Source: Charina bottae (lineage: Eukaryota > Chordata > Lepidosauria > Squamata > Charinaidae). From it: a stretch of 64,000 nucleotides of DNA. The first letter of the stretch is position 1, and every line of letters starts with the position of its first letter. The stretch covers positions 90,604,421 through 90,668,420 of the forward strand of contig JALMGJ010000005.1 in NCBI GenBank assembly GCA_023362775.1, read 5' to 3'. Positions 1 to 11,057 of this stretch are shown in pieces. The translations under genes and the position numbers were made by a program. The notes below the pieces were generated by a model. That model was not told where the DNA came from and did not search any database. It saw only the letters and a list, made by a program, of their open reading frames with translations.

Positions 1-115
1 GTCGCTTCCGACTCTTTGTGACTTCATGGACCAGCCCACGCCAGAGATTCCTGTCGGCCGTCACCATCCCCAGATCCCCCATGGTTGAGTCTGTCACCAT
101 CAGGAGGTGGTCCCT
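1..115. mobile_element. Squamate SINE/RTE-type repeat, cut by window edge
   Basis: The block starting GTCGCTTCCGACTCTTTGTG is repeated almost identically at 31838-31932, which shows it is interspersed repeat DNA. The wording resembles the Bov-B/RTE-associated SINE tails of squamates (GACTCTT..TGACTTCATGGACC). The element runs off the left edge, so its full length and family cannot be set. The class is inferred from recalled similarity, while the repetition is seen directly. Confidence 0.6.
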
Positions 116-1106
116 ATTAATCTTCTACTCTGGTGGGCAGAATTTCCTTGGCATAGGTGGTCTCTGAGACGAGCCAGGTGGACTTTATGAGTGGTAACCA
201 GCATCTTGAACTGAACTCAGAAACAAACCAGTAACCAATGCAGCCCCATAGCCTGATTGCCCAGTAAGCTCACGTTTGCCATATTTTACACCAGCTGAAG
301 TATCTAAGTGTTTTTCAAGGGCAGTCCCATGTAGATTGACTTGCGGTAACCACATATTCAGATAAAATATATATTTAACCATGATTGTCCCAGCTTAGAC
401 TGCCCAAACTTACCATGTATACAATTCTGCCTATTTTTTTTAACTCTAAAGTTTATTCTAAAACATTCCTTGGAAATACACCCATGTAAACAAAATGTAT
501 TTTTCTGTACTGAAAACTCTATTTTCACTTTACAAAACTGGTGTGTTTAAAATCCAGCATGGTGGATGGCTTCTTTCCAAGAACCACAAATGAAAAAATT
601 CAGAGGATTGTAGAATGGATAGGCCTATAATGTAACTGCTGATACTTGCGTGCAGAAATGCAAACTCTTTTGCTGACTCATTTTACCAAACCTTATCGAA
701 TTTCCCCCCTTCTATCTTCTGTTTATGTAACAGTAATTTCCAACATTCCATCCCACTCTGGCAATCAAGTAACAAGCTACATGGATAGGGGTGGGCCCAG
801 TTAATTCTCACTTAGTAAGGCCACCCATGACATTGAGTAAAGACGTTAGTGCCTGGCATGTCACATTTTCTCTAGGAGCACACATCCAGAAGGAACATGC
901 ACTAGAGTTGGGTGATAGACTTGAAAAGGAACTGCACACAATTCTGGCTCTCTCAAAAGAAAGCAGTACATATGTCCAATCAAGTATAATATGTATTTCC
1001 AACATGGGTATCTCTCATTCACACGTACAGTGTATGGGAAGACACTTTTTAAAAAGTCTTTCCCAATTGTTTGATTTACTGAGTATCATATGTCTACCAT
1101 TTTACT
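116..1106. other. Unassigned AT-rich DNA
   Basis: No repeat family or exon-like block was recognised here. The short ORFs on both strands (for example the 105-codon frame at 791-1108) have no recognisable domain, overlap each other on opposite strands and look like chance. Confidence 0.5.
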
Positions 1107-1119
1107 AGAAAAAGAATAA

Positions 1120-1453
1120 AAAGGTAAAGGTTCCCCCCGCACATTTGTACAGTCGTGTCCGACTCTAGGGGCCGGTGCTCATCTCCGTTTGTTAGCCGAA
1201 GAGCCAGCGTTGTCCGAAGACGCTTCCACGGTCATGTGGCCGGCATGACCCACGCGGAACGCTGTTACCTACCCACCGAAGTGGTACCTATTTATCTACT
1301 TGCATTTGCATGCTTTCGAATTGCTAGGTTGGCAAGAGCTGGAGCTAGTGTGGGAGCTCACTCCACATGCAGGGCTAGGGATTCGAACCTCCAAACTTGC
1401 AATCTTCCGATCGACAAGCCTGGCGTCTTACCCGCTGAGCCACCACGCCCCAT
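1120..1453 (-). mobile_element. Sauria SINE, full length, reverse orientation
   Basis: Read on the minus strand this has a tRNA-derived head with A-box-like TGGCTCAGCGGG near 1432-1443 and B-box GGTTCGAATCC at 1379-1389. It continues through the conserved body (TGACCGTGGAAGCGTC) to the Bov-B-type tail GTCGGACACGACTG and ends in AACCTTTACCTTT. The insertion is flanked by a perfect 13-bp target duplication, AGAAAAAGAATAA, at 1107-1119 and 1454-1466. Such SINEs are transcribed by Pol III and mobilised by a Bov-B LINE (family knowledge). The intact duplications and retained CpGs suggest a fairly young insertion. ORFs here are not genes. Confidence 0.93.
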
Positions 1454-1466
1454 AGAAAAAGAATAA

Positions 1467-2321
1467 GTCTCTGTAAAAGGTGCTTCAGTGAGATAATAGC
1501 ACTAAATATTTGAGCCATTTCTTCTCTCATTAGTTACCCCAAATGGAGGGATAAAATGCAGTGTCAAGCCGAACCACAACTTGGAATTAAGCCAAGTTCA
1601 GTTCATGGAGTACATGCCCTACACCCAGAATACGGTGGCAACCTTAAAGCCCAGGTTTAACCAGAAGAAAATGTCCTTGGTTCTTCAACAAGACATCCAA
1701 AGAATTATAGTTCATATTTCCACATACTTTTATGCTTAAATTATAGTAGCTAAGTGACTTTTGCTCACATTATGGAACACCAACTGCCCTTTCTCCTAGG
1801 TCCCGATTAGAAATTACACAGCAAACAATCCTCAATTGCAAGCTGTTGATTCCAGGTTCCTTCTTTGCCTATAAGTAAAAGGCCTATTATTCTTCAAGCA
1901 AATAGCTATGCAGGGACTTGTGTCTCTCTTGGCAGGCAGAAAGAGATTCTCTTCCATATCAGTCATTTAATCTGCTCAGAAAAGCTAGTCATTAACTTAA
2001 TTTAGCAGAAGAATTTGCACAGAGATGCAAGGAAATCAATATCATGACCGTCTCCTAACTCAGCTGCTCAGCCCTAGTAGACACTGACTATGTCATGCAA
2101 GAAGTTGGAGCAACCATTACAAATGAGGTTGTTTATCACATGAATACCTATGAAACCATGTGTTTGGATGTAGCAAAATATTATAATGAGCTTCCCCCAC
2201 CCACAACTACTAGCTTTTATCAATTTGAAAAACCTTTGGCTAAATGGTATCAGTTTGGACTGAGTGGGGGATAAATATATATGAGCTGCAGAAATCTGCA
2301 GCAAAAACAGAGAAAAAAATG
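1467..2321. other. Unassigned DNA
   Basis: No repeat or gene was recognised. The opposing short ORFs near 2074-2429 overlap and have no domain signature. Confidence 0.5.
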
Positions 2322-2500
2322 GTAACTGCAAAAGGCAGCTTTACTTGGAACAGCTTCCATCCTGCGATGATACCTATAACACAAACAGCAACGTCTGCCT
2401 ATCCCAGGTCCTTGGGAAGGACTCCATAGGTGGACAAAAATGCCAAATCCAGTCTAAACATCTGGCTGACTGTGAGACCAGCCATAACAATAATTTTAAA
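2322..2500 (+). mobile_element. R4-type LINE 3'-UTR-like module
   Basis: This holds a noncoding block with TATCCCAGGTCCTTGGGAAG at about 2400-2419 and ATCTGGCTGACTGTGAGACC at about 2460-2479. A related block (CATCCTAGGTTCTTGGGAAG) recurs at 3469-3488 in the 3' UTR of the following R4-type remnant. I infer it is the 3' end of another related LINE lying directly upstream. The class is inferred and the shared block is seen. Confidence 0.45.
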
Positions 2501-3357
2501 TCAAACTGTTGAAGAAGAAAAGGATGCATTGGCTGATTATGTAAAAGGCAGTCAAGAACAAGCACTGATGCAAGTTAAAAATTGGAACTTACTGAATGTA
2601 CAGGAAACAAAACGTGAATATTGAAATAATGTAATAAAAAGGGTCCCCGATGGGGGAGATGGGCAGTAATATAAATTTAATAATAAATAAAATAAAATAA
2701 AAACACAAACAGAATGCTGGCAAGGAAAAGCATTACGTGGTCAATTTCTACAAAAGATCGAGGGGAAAGTGGATAAAGATAAAACCTGGCAATGGCTTAC
2801 AACTGGAGCATTGAAAAAATAAACTGAAGGCTTGATTTTGGCTGCTCAAGAGCAAGCTATTCGAACTAATGCAATCAAGGCCAGAATTGAAAAATTATCA
2901 AATGATTCAAAGTGCAGATTGTGCAAAGAAGCAAAAGAAACAGTAGATCCTATACTCAGGTCGTGCAAGAAGATTGCACAAACTGACTACAAACTGATTG
3001 CACAAACAACAACGTAACACAGTTGGCAAAATGATTCACTGGAACATCTGTAAAAATTATTATTTGTCAGTAATGAAAAATTGGTGGGAAGTAGTTGAAA
3101 ATGAGCAGGTTAAAATATTGTGGGATTTCCAAATACAAACTGATAATGTTTTGGCACATAAGACACCAGATTTAACTCTGGTTGAAAAGAAAGTGCAGAT
3201 AATTGATGTGGCAGTACTAGGGGACAGTAGGATAGAAGACAAAGAATTGGAGAAGATCACAAAGTATCAAGATCTGAAAACTGAAGTTGAAAGACTATGG
3301 CATAAACCAGCCGTGGTGGTCCCAGTGGTTATCGGCACACTGGGTCCATTACCATAA
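2501..3357 (+). pseudogene. R4-clade LINE ORF remnant (Cys motif plus restriction-like endonuclease)
   Basis: Conceptual fragments on the plus strand match the C-terminal part of R4/Dong-type non-LTR retrotransposon proteins. They run in order: a helical segment (EEEKDALADYVKGSQEQAL), a TWQWLTTGALKK..TEG segment near 2790-2830, a degenerate CCHC motif CRLCKEAKETVDPILRSC, and an endonuclease-like PDLTLVEKK..IIDVAVLGDSR segment. The chain ends in WHKPAVVVPVVIGTLG. The motif's usual histidine is replaced by proline (VDP), a stop interrupts TEG, a local duplication and frameshift lie around 2975-3020, and another LINE tail is inserted at 2640-2712. The copy is dead. R4 elements use this endonuclease to nick target DNA (family knowledge). 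Confidence 0.8.
2640..2712 (+). mobile_element. CR1/L2-type LINE 3' tail nested in R4 remnant
   Basis: The block GGTCCCCGATGGGGGAGATG followed by GGGCAGTAATATAAATTTAA and AATAAATAAAATAAAATAAA interrupts the R4 coding remnant between two recognisable protein segments. The same tail occurs at 14026-14085 and in reverse at 9400-9490, 21918-21972 and 25283-25375. It is a short 3' terminal fragment with an A-rich microsatellite end. Confidence 0.75.
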
Positions 3358-3577
3358 AACCTTGGACAGCACTTAGAAAATCTGCGCGTTGACAAAATTT
3401 CCATCTATCTATTACAAAAGGCCACACTGCTTGGATCTGCACATATAGTACGCTGATACATTACGACATCCTAGGTTCTTGGGAAGAACTTGGTGCAAAT
3501 GAAGGCCAACACCAGCTAAAGAATTGGCAGCTGCGATTTCATGTTGTTGTGTGCTGTATATAATAATAATAATTTAA
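3358..3577 (+). mobile_element. R4-type LINE 3' UTR and (TAA)n end
   Basis: Noncoding sequence follows directly after the endonuclease C-terminus (stop at 3355-3357). It contains the CCTAGGTTCTTGGGAAGAAC block and ends in TGCTGTATATAATAATAATAA. A simple TAA-type terminus is typical of this type of LINE (family knowledge). Confidence 0.65.
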
Positions 3578-4285
3578 TGGAGTCTCTGCTCTCCTGCTAG
3601 CTAAAGCGATTCTACCCAGATAGAGTTCACCTAGTTCTCACCTCCTAATTGGGCTGAAGGGAGGGCTTTTACAATGATTGTGTCCACAGAAGGGGCTGGC
3701 CCCTTGGGAAGAAGGTGAACAGAGCAGCAGCAGCAGGTCTAATTCTTATAGCTTACTTTGGATTTGGGAGGAGAAATCAATCTTATGCTTTCAGTGGAAG
3801 TTTATGGATGTCCTCTTAAAAAGTGTATGAAGAGGATGCTTTCTGATTCACATACTTTTCCTTGGCATCTCATTTACAACATTAGTTTAAAACCAATCAT
3901 GGCTGGAATTCATGCCCATATACATGGGTTATCTTCAGTCATTACACAGCCCAACCATACAGAGTCTCTTGAATTAAGCCAAAGAAACAATAGGGAGTAC
4001 CTGGACAAATTGAAGTAGATGGAAATAGCTTTTTCTCTTCCTATAAGGTGTCTGTCTTGAATAGAAAGATGAGGATTGTGCCCTGCTCTTTAGCATAATC
4101 TTTTTGGAAGGATTCCTTGACTTTGTCTACATAGAAAACTATGTAAAAAGTCTAGTTCAACTGGTCTTGGGGTTGCTTTGCTTCGTCTTGGACTCAGCAG
4201 GTGGTAGCATCTAGCTGACCTGGTCTGAGTTTGAAAGCAAATTGAGGTAGGATTGGTAGGAACGATCACCAAGGAATGCCAAAGC
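3578..4285. other. Unassigned DNA
   Basis: Nothing recognised. An 86-codon frame at 3758-4018 has no domain or codon pattern to support it. Confidence 0.45.
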
Positions 4286-4289
4286 TAGA

Positions 4290-4385
4290 GTGAGAAGTTC
4301 TCCTAGCAGAAGGCAACAGGGACACCCTTTCTCTCTTGTTAACCATGAAAACCGAGTGGGTTGTCCATGTAGTCATGAGGACCTG
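4290..4385 (+). mobile_element. SINE body/tail fragment (5S/CORE-SINE type)
   Basis: The run CTAGCAGAAGGCAACAGGGA .. TTAACCATGAAAACC .. GTCCATGTAGTCATGAGGAC follows the order of the shared tail of the squamate 5S- and CORE-SINEs seen elsewhere in the window (aggaagaaggcaa..gccaagaaaac..ccatgaagtca). It is diverged and lacks a head. Confidence 0.45.
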
Positions 4386-4500
4386 AGCTGGACCCAAAGG
4401 AGACCTTACTATTACTTCCTCCTTTGGGGTCCTGAGATTGTTGCAGTTCTCCAAAAGGCGACAGATTACAGAAGTACCCCGTTCTCTTGCCACTATAACT

Positions 4501-4715
4501 AGCAGTCTCTTGACTCCTGGTGACTATATGGGCCAATCCATGTAGTTTTCTTGGCAGTATTTTCAAAGTGGTTTGCTATTGCCCCCTTCTTCCTAGGACA
4601 GAGAGAGAACAGCTGACCCAAACTCACCCAGCTGGCTTCCTGACTAAGGCAGGACTAGAACTCCCAGTTTCCTGGTTTCTAGTATATGCCTAACCACTAC
4701 ACCAAATGGGCTCTC
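4501..4715 (-). mobile_element. CORE/MIR-like SINE, reverse
   Basis: The minus strand reads from a tRNA-like head (GGTGTAGTGGTTAGGCATAT) into a core resembling CAGCTGGGTGA. It continues into the tail GGCAATAGCAAACCACTTTG and TGCCAAGAAAACTACATGGA. Copies of the same layout lie at 34615-34755 and 39985-40208. The tail resembles RTE/L2-type 3' ends, suggesting mobilisation by a partner LINE (inference). Confidence 0.85.
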
Positions 4716-5370
4716 CATTATATTTCTACAGAATGGGGAAAAAACTACCAACCAGTTATTAAAAAGACCATTATTATGGCAGTTTAAAAAAGTAGATCTC
4801 ATATGAATTGGGCAAATTAAAGAGGGGGAGAGAAGGAAGATTAGGATTCCATCAAACTGTTTAGGAACTAGCAAGAAACACATTCTCTGAACTTAGACAA
4901 ATCACATTTGCTGAGGAAGTAGGTGGTTGATGTGAGAATGATTAGGAAGGAAAATGCTCCCTTCTCCATGAGACATTTCACCGCTTACTTTAGGAATTGT
5001 AAATTGCTAAAGTAGGTTTGCAAAGAAAAATATATATATTACACAGCAGCAAGTAGTCAGAGTTTTTGGAACCACTTCATTGCCATCTAGAGTTGTTGCA
5101 TTTTTGCCACTTGCTATGGTAGCCCAGGATAGGTCAAGGGAAAAGAAGAAGCAAGAACTAGGAAGGCTAACACTGAAGAAAAGATAACCAGAGCAGCAGA
5201 AGCATGTGCAAAAGAACTTGCGTAACGGCTTCATTTAGGGTGGAGCAAATTCTTTGAAAGAGATGCTTTCAAATGCTGGGGAGCATCTACAAAGCACCTC
5301 TTCTTGATTCCTAAAGCAGCTGCATCTTTTTCCAGACTCACGCAGCTGCTTTGAAAGCCGATATGCTTTA
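4716..5370. other. Unassigned DNA
   Basis: No recognised repeat or gene. It is bounded on the right by an AAT microsatellite. Confidence 0.45.
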
Positions 5371-5372
5371 TC

Positions 5373-5416
<44 letters not shown>
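5373..5416. repeat. (AAT)n microsatellite
   Basis: About 44 bp of uninterrupted AAT units. On the minus strand it yields a poly-leucine frame that should not be annotated as protein. Confidence 0.95.
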
Positions 5417-5419
<3 letters not shown>

Positions 5420-5420
5420 C

Positions 5421-5498
5421 ATTATTATTATTTTTTGCAGTTAAAGATTGTCAAAAGATATTATTATTATTTTTTGCAGTTAAAGATTGTCAAAAGAT
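5421..5498. repeat. Perfect 39-bp tandem duplication
   Basis: The 39-bp unit at 5421-5459 is repeated without mismatch at 5460-5498. It contains ATT units followed by TTTTTTGCAGTTAAAGATTG. It adjoins the AAT microsatellite, so slippage or unequal exchange is likely. Confidence 0.95.
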
Positions 5499-7652
5499 AT
5501 GCATGGCCCTAACTTCATTGCTGTAACTTGGCCTTCACCGATTTCTTCTGTTTATTATGCTGTTGATTTCTGGGCTTATTCTTCAAATATCAGCCTTTCT
5601 TATGGAGACAGGAATTAAACCTTTTTGAGTGAGCTTGTGTTTTTTCCTTAACCTGGAATAGATTTGCCATGAACACAGGTTTTATTATTTATGAAGTGAA
5701 TCTGGCATCTGAGAAGCCCCTCATAACTACTATTTCCTCTGACCTGGCTGTACTATCTTATGCTGCAGTGTGATACCACTAGCACTGTGATATTTGTGTG
5801 TCTACCTACCATTTTGAAAATATGTCTACCCATTCTGTACTTGAAATAATATACACCTTTGTGGTTTCCTGGGCATAGAAGCTATTTCATATCTTAATAA
5901 TGGTTTCCCAAACCCCACTGGTTTATGCTCATGTTATTTTGAATCATGCACCAAATGGTTTGGAAATTACATAAAAACAACATAAATTGGTATTCCTATA
6001 CATCTTCTGTGATGATGATGATGATGATAATGATAATTTTTAAAAAGATTGTGAAGGTTGGATGGACATCAATTCCCTGTCAACTGTTTAAAGGTTTGAA
6101 GAGTTATTTTTCTTTCTTGGTTTCAGCAAGTACTTTGACACTAGGAATTCTGATGGTAGGACTGTTATATCATTGGACTGAGATTACAAAAGTTTCTGTT
6201 TAATTTTTCATTTTTAAAGTAGCAGTAGATGTTATTATTATACACTATAATTTAATTATAATTTATAATTTAACCCTAAGACCTTACACACGAGACTAGA
6301 ATGCATATACAAATTAAATTACAGGCATATACTCAGCAGTAAAAATCTACTGGAACTATAATAAAACCTTGGAGGGTTTAAGACCAGTTTATATTCTCTG
6401 AACTCTTAAATATGCTTTTAATATTGTCATTTTTCACTATGCTGCTTGGTGTAGTTTATAGAAACACCCCAAACTGATGCAAATATAAATCTCTGTATAA
6501 GTGTCATAAATAACAAAATAAACAAATATATAAATAAACAACAAATATAATGTGATGACCCCTCTACTTCAGTACAATGTAACTTACAAGACTATTTTTC
6601 CAATATGACATTTTTCTATATTTTATTGCAGCAATTTTCTCTTGAAATACCTTCTAACGATTTCCAGAATCTAGCAATAATAGCTCTAACAGCAGTTCAT
6701 AAATGTATTATTAAAACTTTGGATTTTAAAAAGATTCAATAAAGGGGGGATTTAAACTTATTTTGATTTATTGTAACTTTTATTTCTTAAATATTTCCTC
6801 TATAAGTGAGCCATCTCACTGGTGTATATCAATGTATGATGCAAGAGAGATGTACCCTCTCCCACACAAAATATTAGTATTTGTATAAAACTGAGTTCTA
6901 TATTGGAGTGGTGTATCATCTGTGGATCAATTTTAAGTTAATTTCCCTGCTTTAAATAGAAATAGTTCTATGTGATTAAGATATGCATATTTGATTCCAG
7001 TGCTGTTACTCTATTTTTTTAGCCCAATCTGCCTTCTATACAACTCTAACTGATTCATCTTTATCAAAGATTATATCTATCAATACGTGTGTGTGTGTGT
7101 GCATGTGCATACATAATGCATATGTCTATATAATACTATTTTTCCTTGAGAATTGCATATTTATTATCCTCTGCGCAAACAGTATTATAATTTGAATTCC
7201 TTGTATTTCTATGATTAAGAAAGTAAACACCAAAAAAAGGTAAGATACTGTAAACTGTAATCATGCATACTAACTTTCAAATTATTTATTGAAACTGGTT
7301 GGTTGTTTTGATTTTAAAAAATGGTTTCCAAGCCATTATACATTTATAGGCCACTATCTGGATGCCTAAAAATGGGAATGATTGGAGAGTTTTCCATTTC
7401 AACACTGTTAACTCAAATCTGTTCTTAACTTTAGCAATATGTTTTTTGAAACATATTTTGTAATTAATGGAGTTGTTCCTATATCTGTCTCCTCTAGTAC
7501 CTCTAAATGGTTTAATTGGCATGTCTCATTATATAAATGAAGATTAAATATAGCACAATCACCTTTCTCAACATGTTTATAAAGTAACATTTTTTTAAAG
7601 AGTGGTTTCTGTTTCTGAAATATAAGAGATACAAGAAAGAGTTGCCAGTTTT
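5499..7652. other. Unassigned AT-rich DNA
   Basis: Long AT-rich stretch with a short (GAT)n run near 6010-6030 and a short (GT)n run near 7089-7100. No exon, RNA gene or named repeat family was recognised. Confidence 0.5.
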
Positions 7653-7654
7653 TA

Positions 7655-8159
7655 CAGGTAGTCCTCGACTTATGACCATTCGATCAGCAACTGTTTGAAG
7701 TTACAGCGACGCTGAATGAAGGGACTTACGACCAGTCCCCAAAGTTATAGCGGTTGCAGCACCCCCACGGTCACGTGATCAAAATTTGGGTGCTTGAGCT
7801 GCAGCATGGCAAGCAGCCCCAGAGCCACGCGGTTCTGGGGCTGCTTTCGACCCCGCAAGGCAGGGGGCAGGGTGGCCAAAAGGGCAGAGATGGGGGGAGA
7901 TAAGTGGGTGGGGGGAGTTGAAAAGGAGGCAGTCCCTTACTTACTGAGGCTTGGTGCTGGGAGGGACCAAGCCCGGAATGGCTTGGATTGGGGTGGATCC
8001 TCGGCTAACGACCAGTGGAATTAGCTTAACGACAGCAACGGGGAGTGACAGGATTGCCGTCACTAAGCGATGTGGTCACGTGACATCATGCTTTACGACC
8101 ACATTGCTTAGTGACAGAAATTCCTGGCCCAATTCTGGTCATAAGTCGAGGACTACCTG
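7655..8159. mobile_element. Complete pogo/Tigger-like MITE (TA target site)
   Basis: A 505-bp non-autonomous element with terminal inverted repeats CAGGTAGTCCTCGACTTATG and, at the right end, CATAAGTCGAGGACTACCTG. It is flanked by TA dinucleotides at 7653-7654 and 8160-8161. The central part is GC-rich relative to its flanks. Related copies are at 17079-17456, 55833-56242 and truncated at 10774. TA duplication and CAGG-type ends fit the Tc1/mariner superfamily, pogo/Tigger branch (inference). No transposase is encoded. Confidence 0.85.
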
Positions 8160-8161
8160 TA

Positions 8162-9035
8162 AATGTTAAGAGTGAGATCCAACATAGCACTGTAGAAAAA
8201 AAAGAGAGACTTGAGGAAATTTTCATTTTTATTACAGTAATCCTATCTTCTGAGAAACTCATAAATTAGCTCATTTCTAGCTTAATTTTATACCACAGGA
8301 GGTTAATAACTGGCAATAAACCTGTATACATTTCTGGTAATAGCAACTCCTAAATATCTAACTTTTTTAAGTAAAAGAAAAGAACATTAGGTTTATTTTT
8401 AAACACTTCCTACTCTTCAGGGGAAACATCAAAACATAATACTTCTGACTTTTGATAATTAACTTTTAGGCCTGAATATTTCCAAAGACCTCTGAAATCT
8501 TAGGTCATTAGTGGAATTCTTTAGATTAGATAAAGGGATCACCATATCGATAGCACACACATTTCATTTGGGTTCCTTCCCCTTCATATCCACTCTCAGA
8601 TTATGTACGTTATTTCTCAGAATCAATAAGCAAAGGCTAAAAATAACAAAAATAAAACCCTTGTACTTGAATAGGTATTGAATGAATCAAAAGTGTTATT
8701 GTATTTTCAGAAGCCAAAAGAGACTGATAAATCAATTTGATAGCTGTTTTAGATTGCAAAGCTAAGTCTAATTTTCATATCTAACATTTTAAATAAACCC
8801 GATTCAAACTATCAGATGCTTTATAGACGCCTAAGAAACAACTATTAAAGGATATCCATTGGACTTATAATTAAAATAATATTTAATAGTTTTCAATTAG
8901 GATTTGAAATATCCTGGGGTAGGTAGGATATTTGATTTAGAGTTTGAAAGATCTTAGGTTGGATATAAATACTGAATGGGTTTCATTTTTTAAGGAATCT
9001 GACTTAAATGTTAATTTTAATTATATCAGATGATT
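8162..9035. other. Unassigned AT-rich DNA
   Basis: No recognised element. Only AT-rich unique sequence is seen. Confidence 0.5.
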
Positions 9036-9038
9036 GAT

Positions 9039-9110
9039 TAGTCATGTGCCGTCAAGCCGGTATCAACTCTTAGCAACCACATAGATGGATTTTCTCCAGG
9101 ATATATAAGA
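9039..9110. mobile_element. Short SINE/LINE tail fragment
   Basis: GTGCCGTCAAGCCGGTATCA followed by ACTCTTAGCAACCACATAGA and TGGATTTTCTCCAGGAT resembles a common reptile SINE/RTE-associated repeat. This is recalled similarity only, with no second copy in the window. Confidence 0.45.
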
Positions 9111-9175
9111 TGACATGCCTATATATGTAAGACTAGTTTTGGCTGGATATAGCATGGGACAGAACCTTGTCAAAT

Positions 9176-9325
9176 TTGGCTGATTTTGAAAAGGCTATGT
9201 AGGTTCAGACTATGCAAATTAGTCCTTGGATGGGAGACTACGAAGAAATTCATGTTGTTGCTAAAAAAACTACATGGACCTATCCATGAAGTCAACGGGA
9301 GCCAATCTCAACTGTATGGAGACTT
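9176..9325 (+). mobile_element. 5S-rRNA-derived SINE
   Basis: The segment GCAAATTAGTCCTTGGATGG plus GAGACTA copies the 3' internal promoter part of 5S rRNA (TTAGTACTTGGATGGGAGACC). It is followed by a SINE body and the tail CTATCCATGAAGTCAACGGG. It is degenerate and not a 5S gene. It belongs to the SINE3 class (family knowledge). Confidence 0.8.
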
Positions 9326-9399
9326 TCCCTTTCTTAGTTTTCATTTTTTAAATCTTTTTTCCACTTTTTTTTCCTCCCGGTATATAATATAAAAACTAT

Positions 9400-9490
9400 T
9401 TAATTAATTAATTAATTAATTAATTAATTAATTAAATTTCTATGACCGCCCATCTCCCCCTAAGGGAGGGACTCTGGGTGGTTCAAAAAC
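9400..9490 (-). mobile_element. LINE 3' tail with (TTAA)n microsatellite
   Basis: Read on the minus strand, AGAGTCCCTCCCTTAGGGGG and AGATGGGCGGTCATAGAAAT run into an AATT/TTAA repeat at 9400-9435. This is the CR1/L2-type terminal fragment also seen at 14026-14085. Confidence 0.75.
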
Positions 9491-10620
9491 TATATACAGC
9501 TTAATATTATGATCTGCCCACATCTTGAACTCCGTTCCAAGTTGCATGCGAATCAGAGTGCCCAACGCCTTGGCTAATAGCTACATGAATGTAACATCCT
9601 GGAGCAGTCATGTTAAACAACAGTGCATTGCTTTTCTTAGCAGCCTTGTTTTATTTCTAAAGAAGCAGCTAGGCCTGGATGTAAACCTTGGGATACAATC
9701 TTCTGATCCGTCATCAGTCTAAATCTTAATGACCCAGCATAGCCAAGGGTGAAGAGTGACTCAAATTATAGACCAGCAACATTGAGAAGTTCATAGGTGT
9801 CCCACTTTTGTAAAATGGAGAACAGGTTTATTCAGTTGATGGGTCCATGGTGGATATTGATGATCAAGTGCTGGCTAAGTTGGTTAAATGAAATATTTGG
9901 TTTGCTTAAGAGCAATACCCACACGAATATTAAGGCTAATAGAATTGCCTGCCTGATTAACCGCAGCTGCAGATGATTGGTTTGGACTAACGTTTTGCCC
10001 AGTTTAGTAGGTCTTCATAGGAAAGTAAATGAGCATTAATGAAGATTACAAGGGCATTCCAAGATAATTTTTAGGGAGAAATACCAGCTTAGGAGAGGCA
10101 ATTTTCATTAGCACTGCAGTGCTGGGGAAACAGTTGTATGTTCTTCCCATGCATCTTAGTTGTGATCCTTATCCTGTTTCCCCCCCTGCTGTTTTGATTT
10201 TAAACATTAAACCCATTAACTGCAATTAACTGCAAATGTCTTGGCTGAGCCTCAGTAACTTGGAGGGGAATTGAATGCTTTGGGATTCTCTGCAATGATG
10301 CAGCATGGCAGTGGGGAAAGTTTGCATGTAAATAAGCCTTGCTTTACCTAAATAAAGGAGGTGCCACCAACAGAGGTTGGGAAAATGCAATCATTTCCAT
10401 CCCTGGCAGGTCTTTAAAAAAGTAACACTGGGAGAGATTGGGGTGGGGAGCATGGAACCCCTCACATTAGAAACACATTGGATGACTGGACAAGCTACTA
10501 AGGAGACATCAGAAAATCCTGCCAGCAAAATATGGAGTGGGAGTTAAACTACAAGATGGAGGCTGAGAAAGTAGATCCCCAGGAGGCAGGCAATCCTGTG
10601 ACATTAGTGGTTGGATACTT
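9491..10620. other. Unassigned DNA
   Basis: Nothing recognised. The only sizeable frame (65 codons at 9525-9722) has no domain. Confidence 0.45.
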
Positions 10621-10621
10621 T

Positions 10622-10623
<2 letters not shown>

Positions 10624-10664
<41 letters not shown>
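10624..10664. repeat. (ATT)n microsatellite
   Basis: About 41 bp of uninterrupted ATT units. Confidence 0.95.
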
Positions 10665-10665
<1 letters not shown>

Positions 10666-10773
10666 TGCAGTCATTCCCCAAATAATGTTTATGTAGTAAT
10701 ATGAAAAAAGGTCTCTGTTCTAAGGAGTTTACAGCTTATGTTTTGATATGAAGTTGATGGGAGAAAGGAAGTA

Positions 10774-10972
10774 CAGGCGGTCCTCACTTAACAACCATTC
10801 ATTTAGTGATGGTTCGGAGTTACAACAATGCTGAAAAAAATGACTTAAGACTGGTTCTCCCACTTAGGACAGTTGGAGTGTCCCCGTGGTCATGTGATCA
10901 CGATCTGGGCACTTGGCAACCGGTTTGCATTTATGACCGTCGTAGCGTCCTGTGGTCACGTGATCGCCATTG
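10774..10972 (+). mobile_element. Truncated pogo/Tigger-like MITE (left half)
   Basis: Starts TA|CAGGCGGTCCTCACTTAACA, matching the left terminus of the MITE at 17079. It keeps the internal GGTCATGTGATCACGAT block, then stops abruptly where a Sauria SINE tail begins at about 10973. The right terminal repeat is missing. Confidence 0.8.
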
Positions 10973-11020
10973 CAGTCGGACACGACTGCACAAATGTGCA
11001 GGGGGGACCTTTACCTTTTT
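10973..11020 (+). mobile_element. Sauria SINE tail fragment fused to MITE
   Basis: GCAGTCGGACACGACTGCAC and AAATGTGCAGGGGGGACC lead to TTTACCTTTTTTTT. This is only the last ~48 bp of a Sauria SINE, joined directly to a half MITE. It is probably a severely 5'-truncated insertion or a template-switch product. Confidence 0.8.
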
Positions 11021-11057
11021 TTTACCTGCAGGAATGTAAATTAGGCAAGTCTGCTTA

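Noticed and set aside
5231..5422. Signal-peptide-like poly-leucine ORF on the minus strand
   Set aside because: It is a product of the AAT microsatellite.
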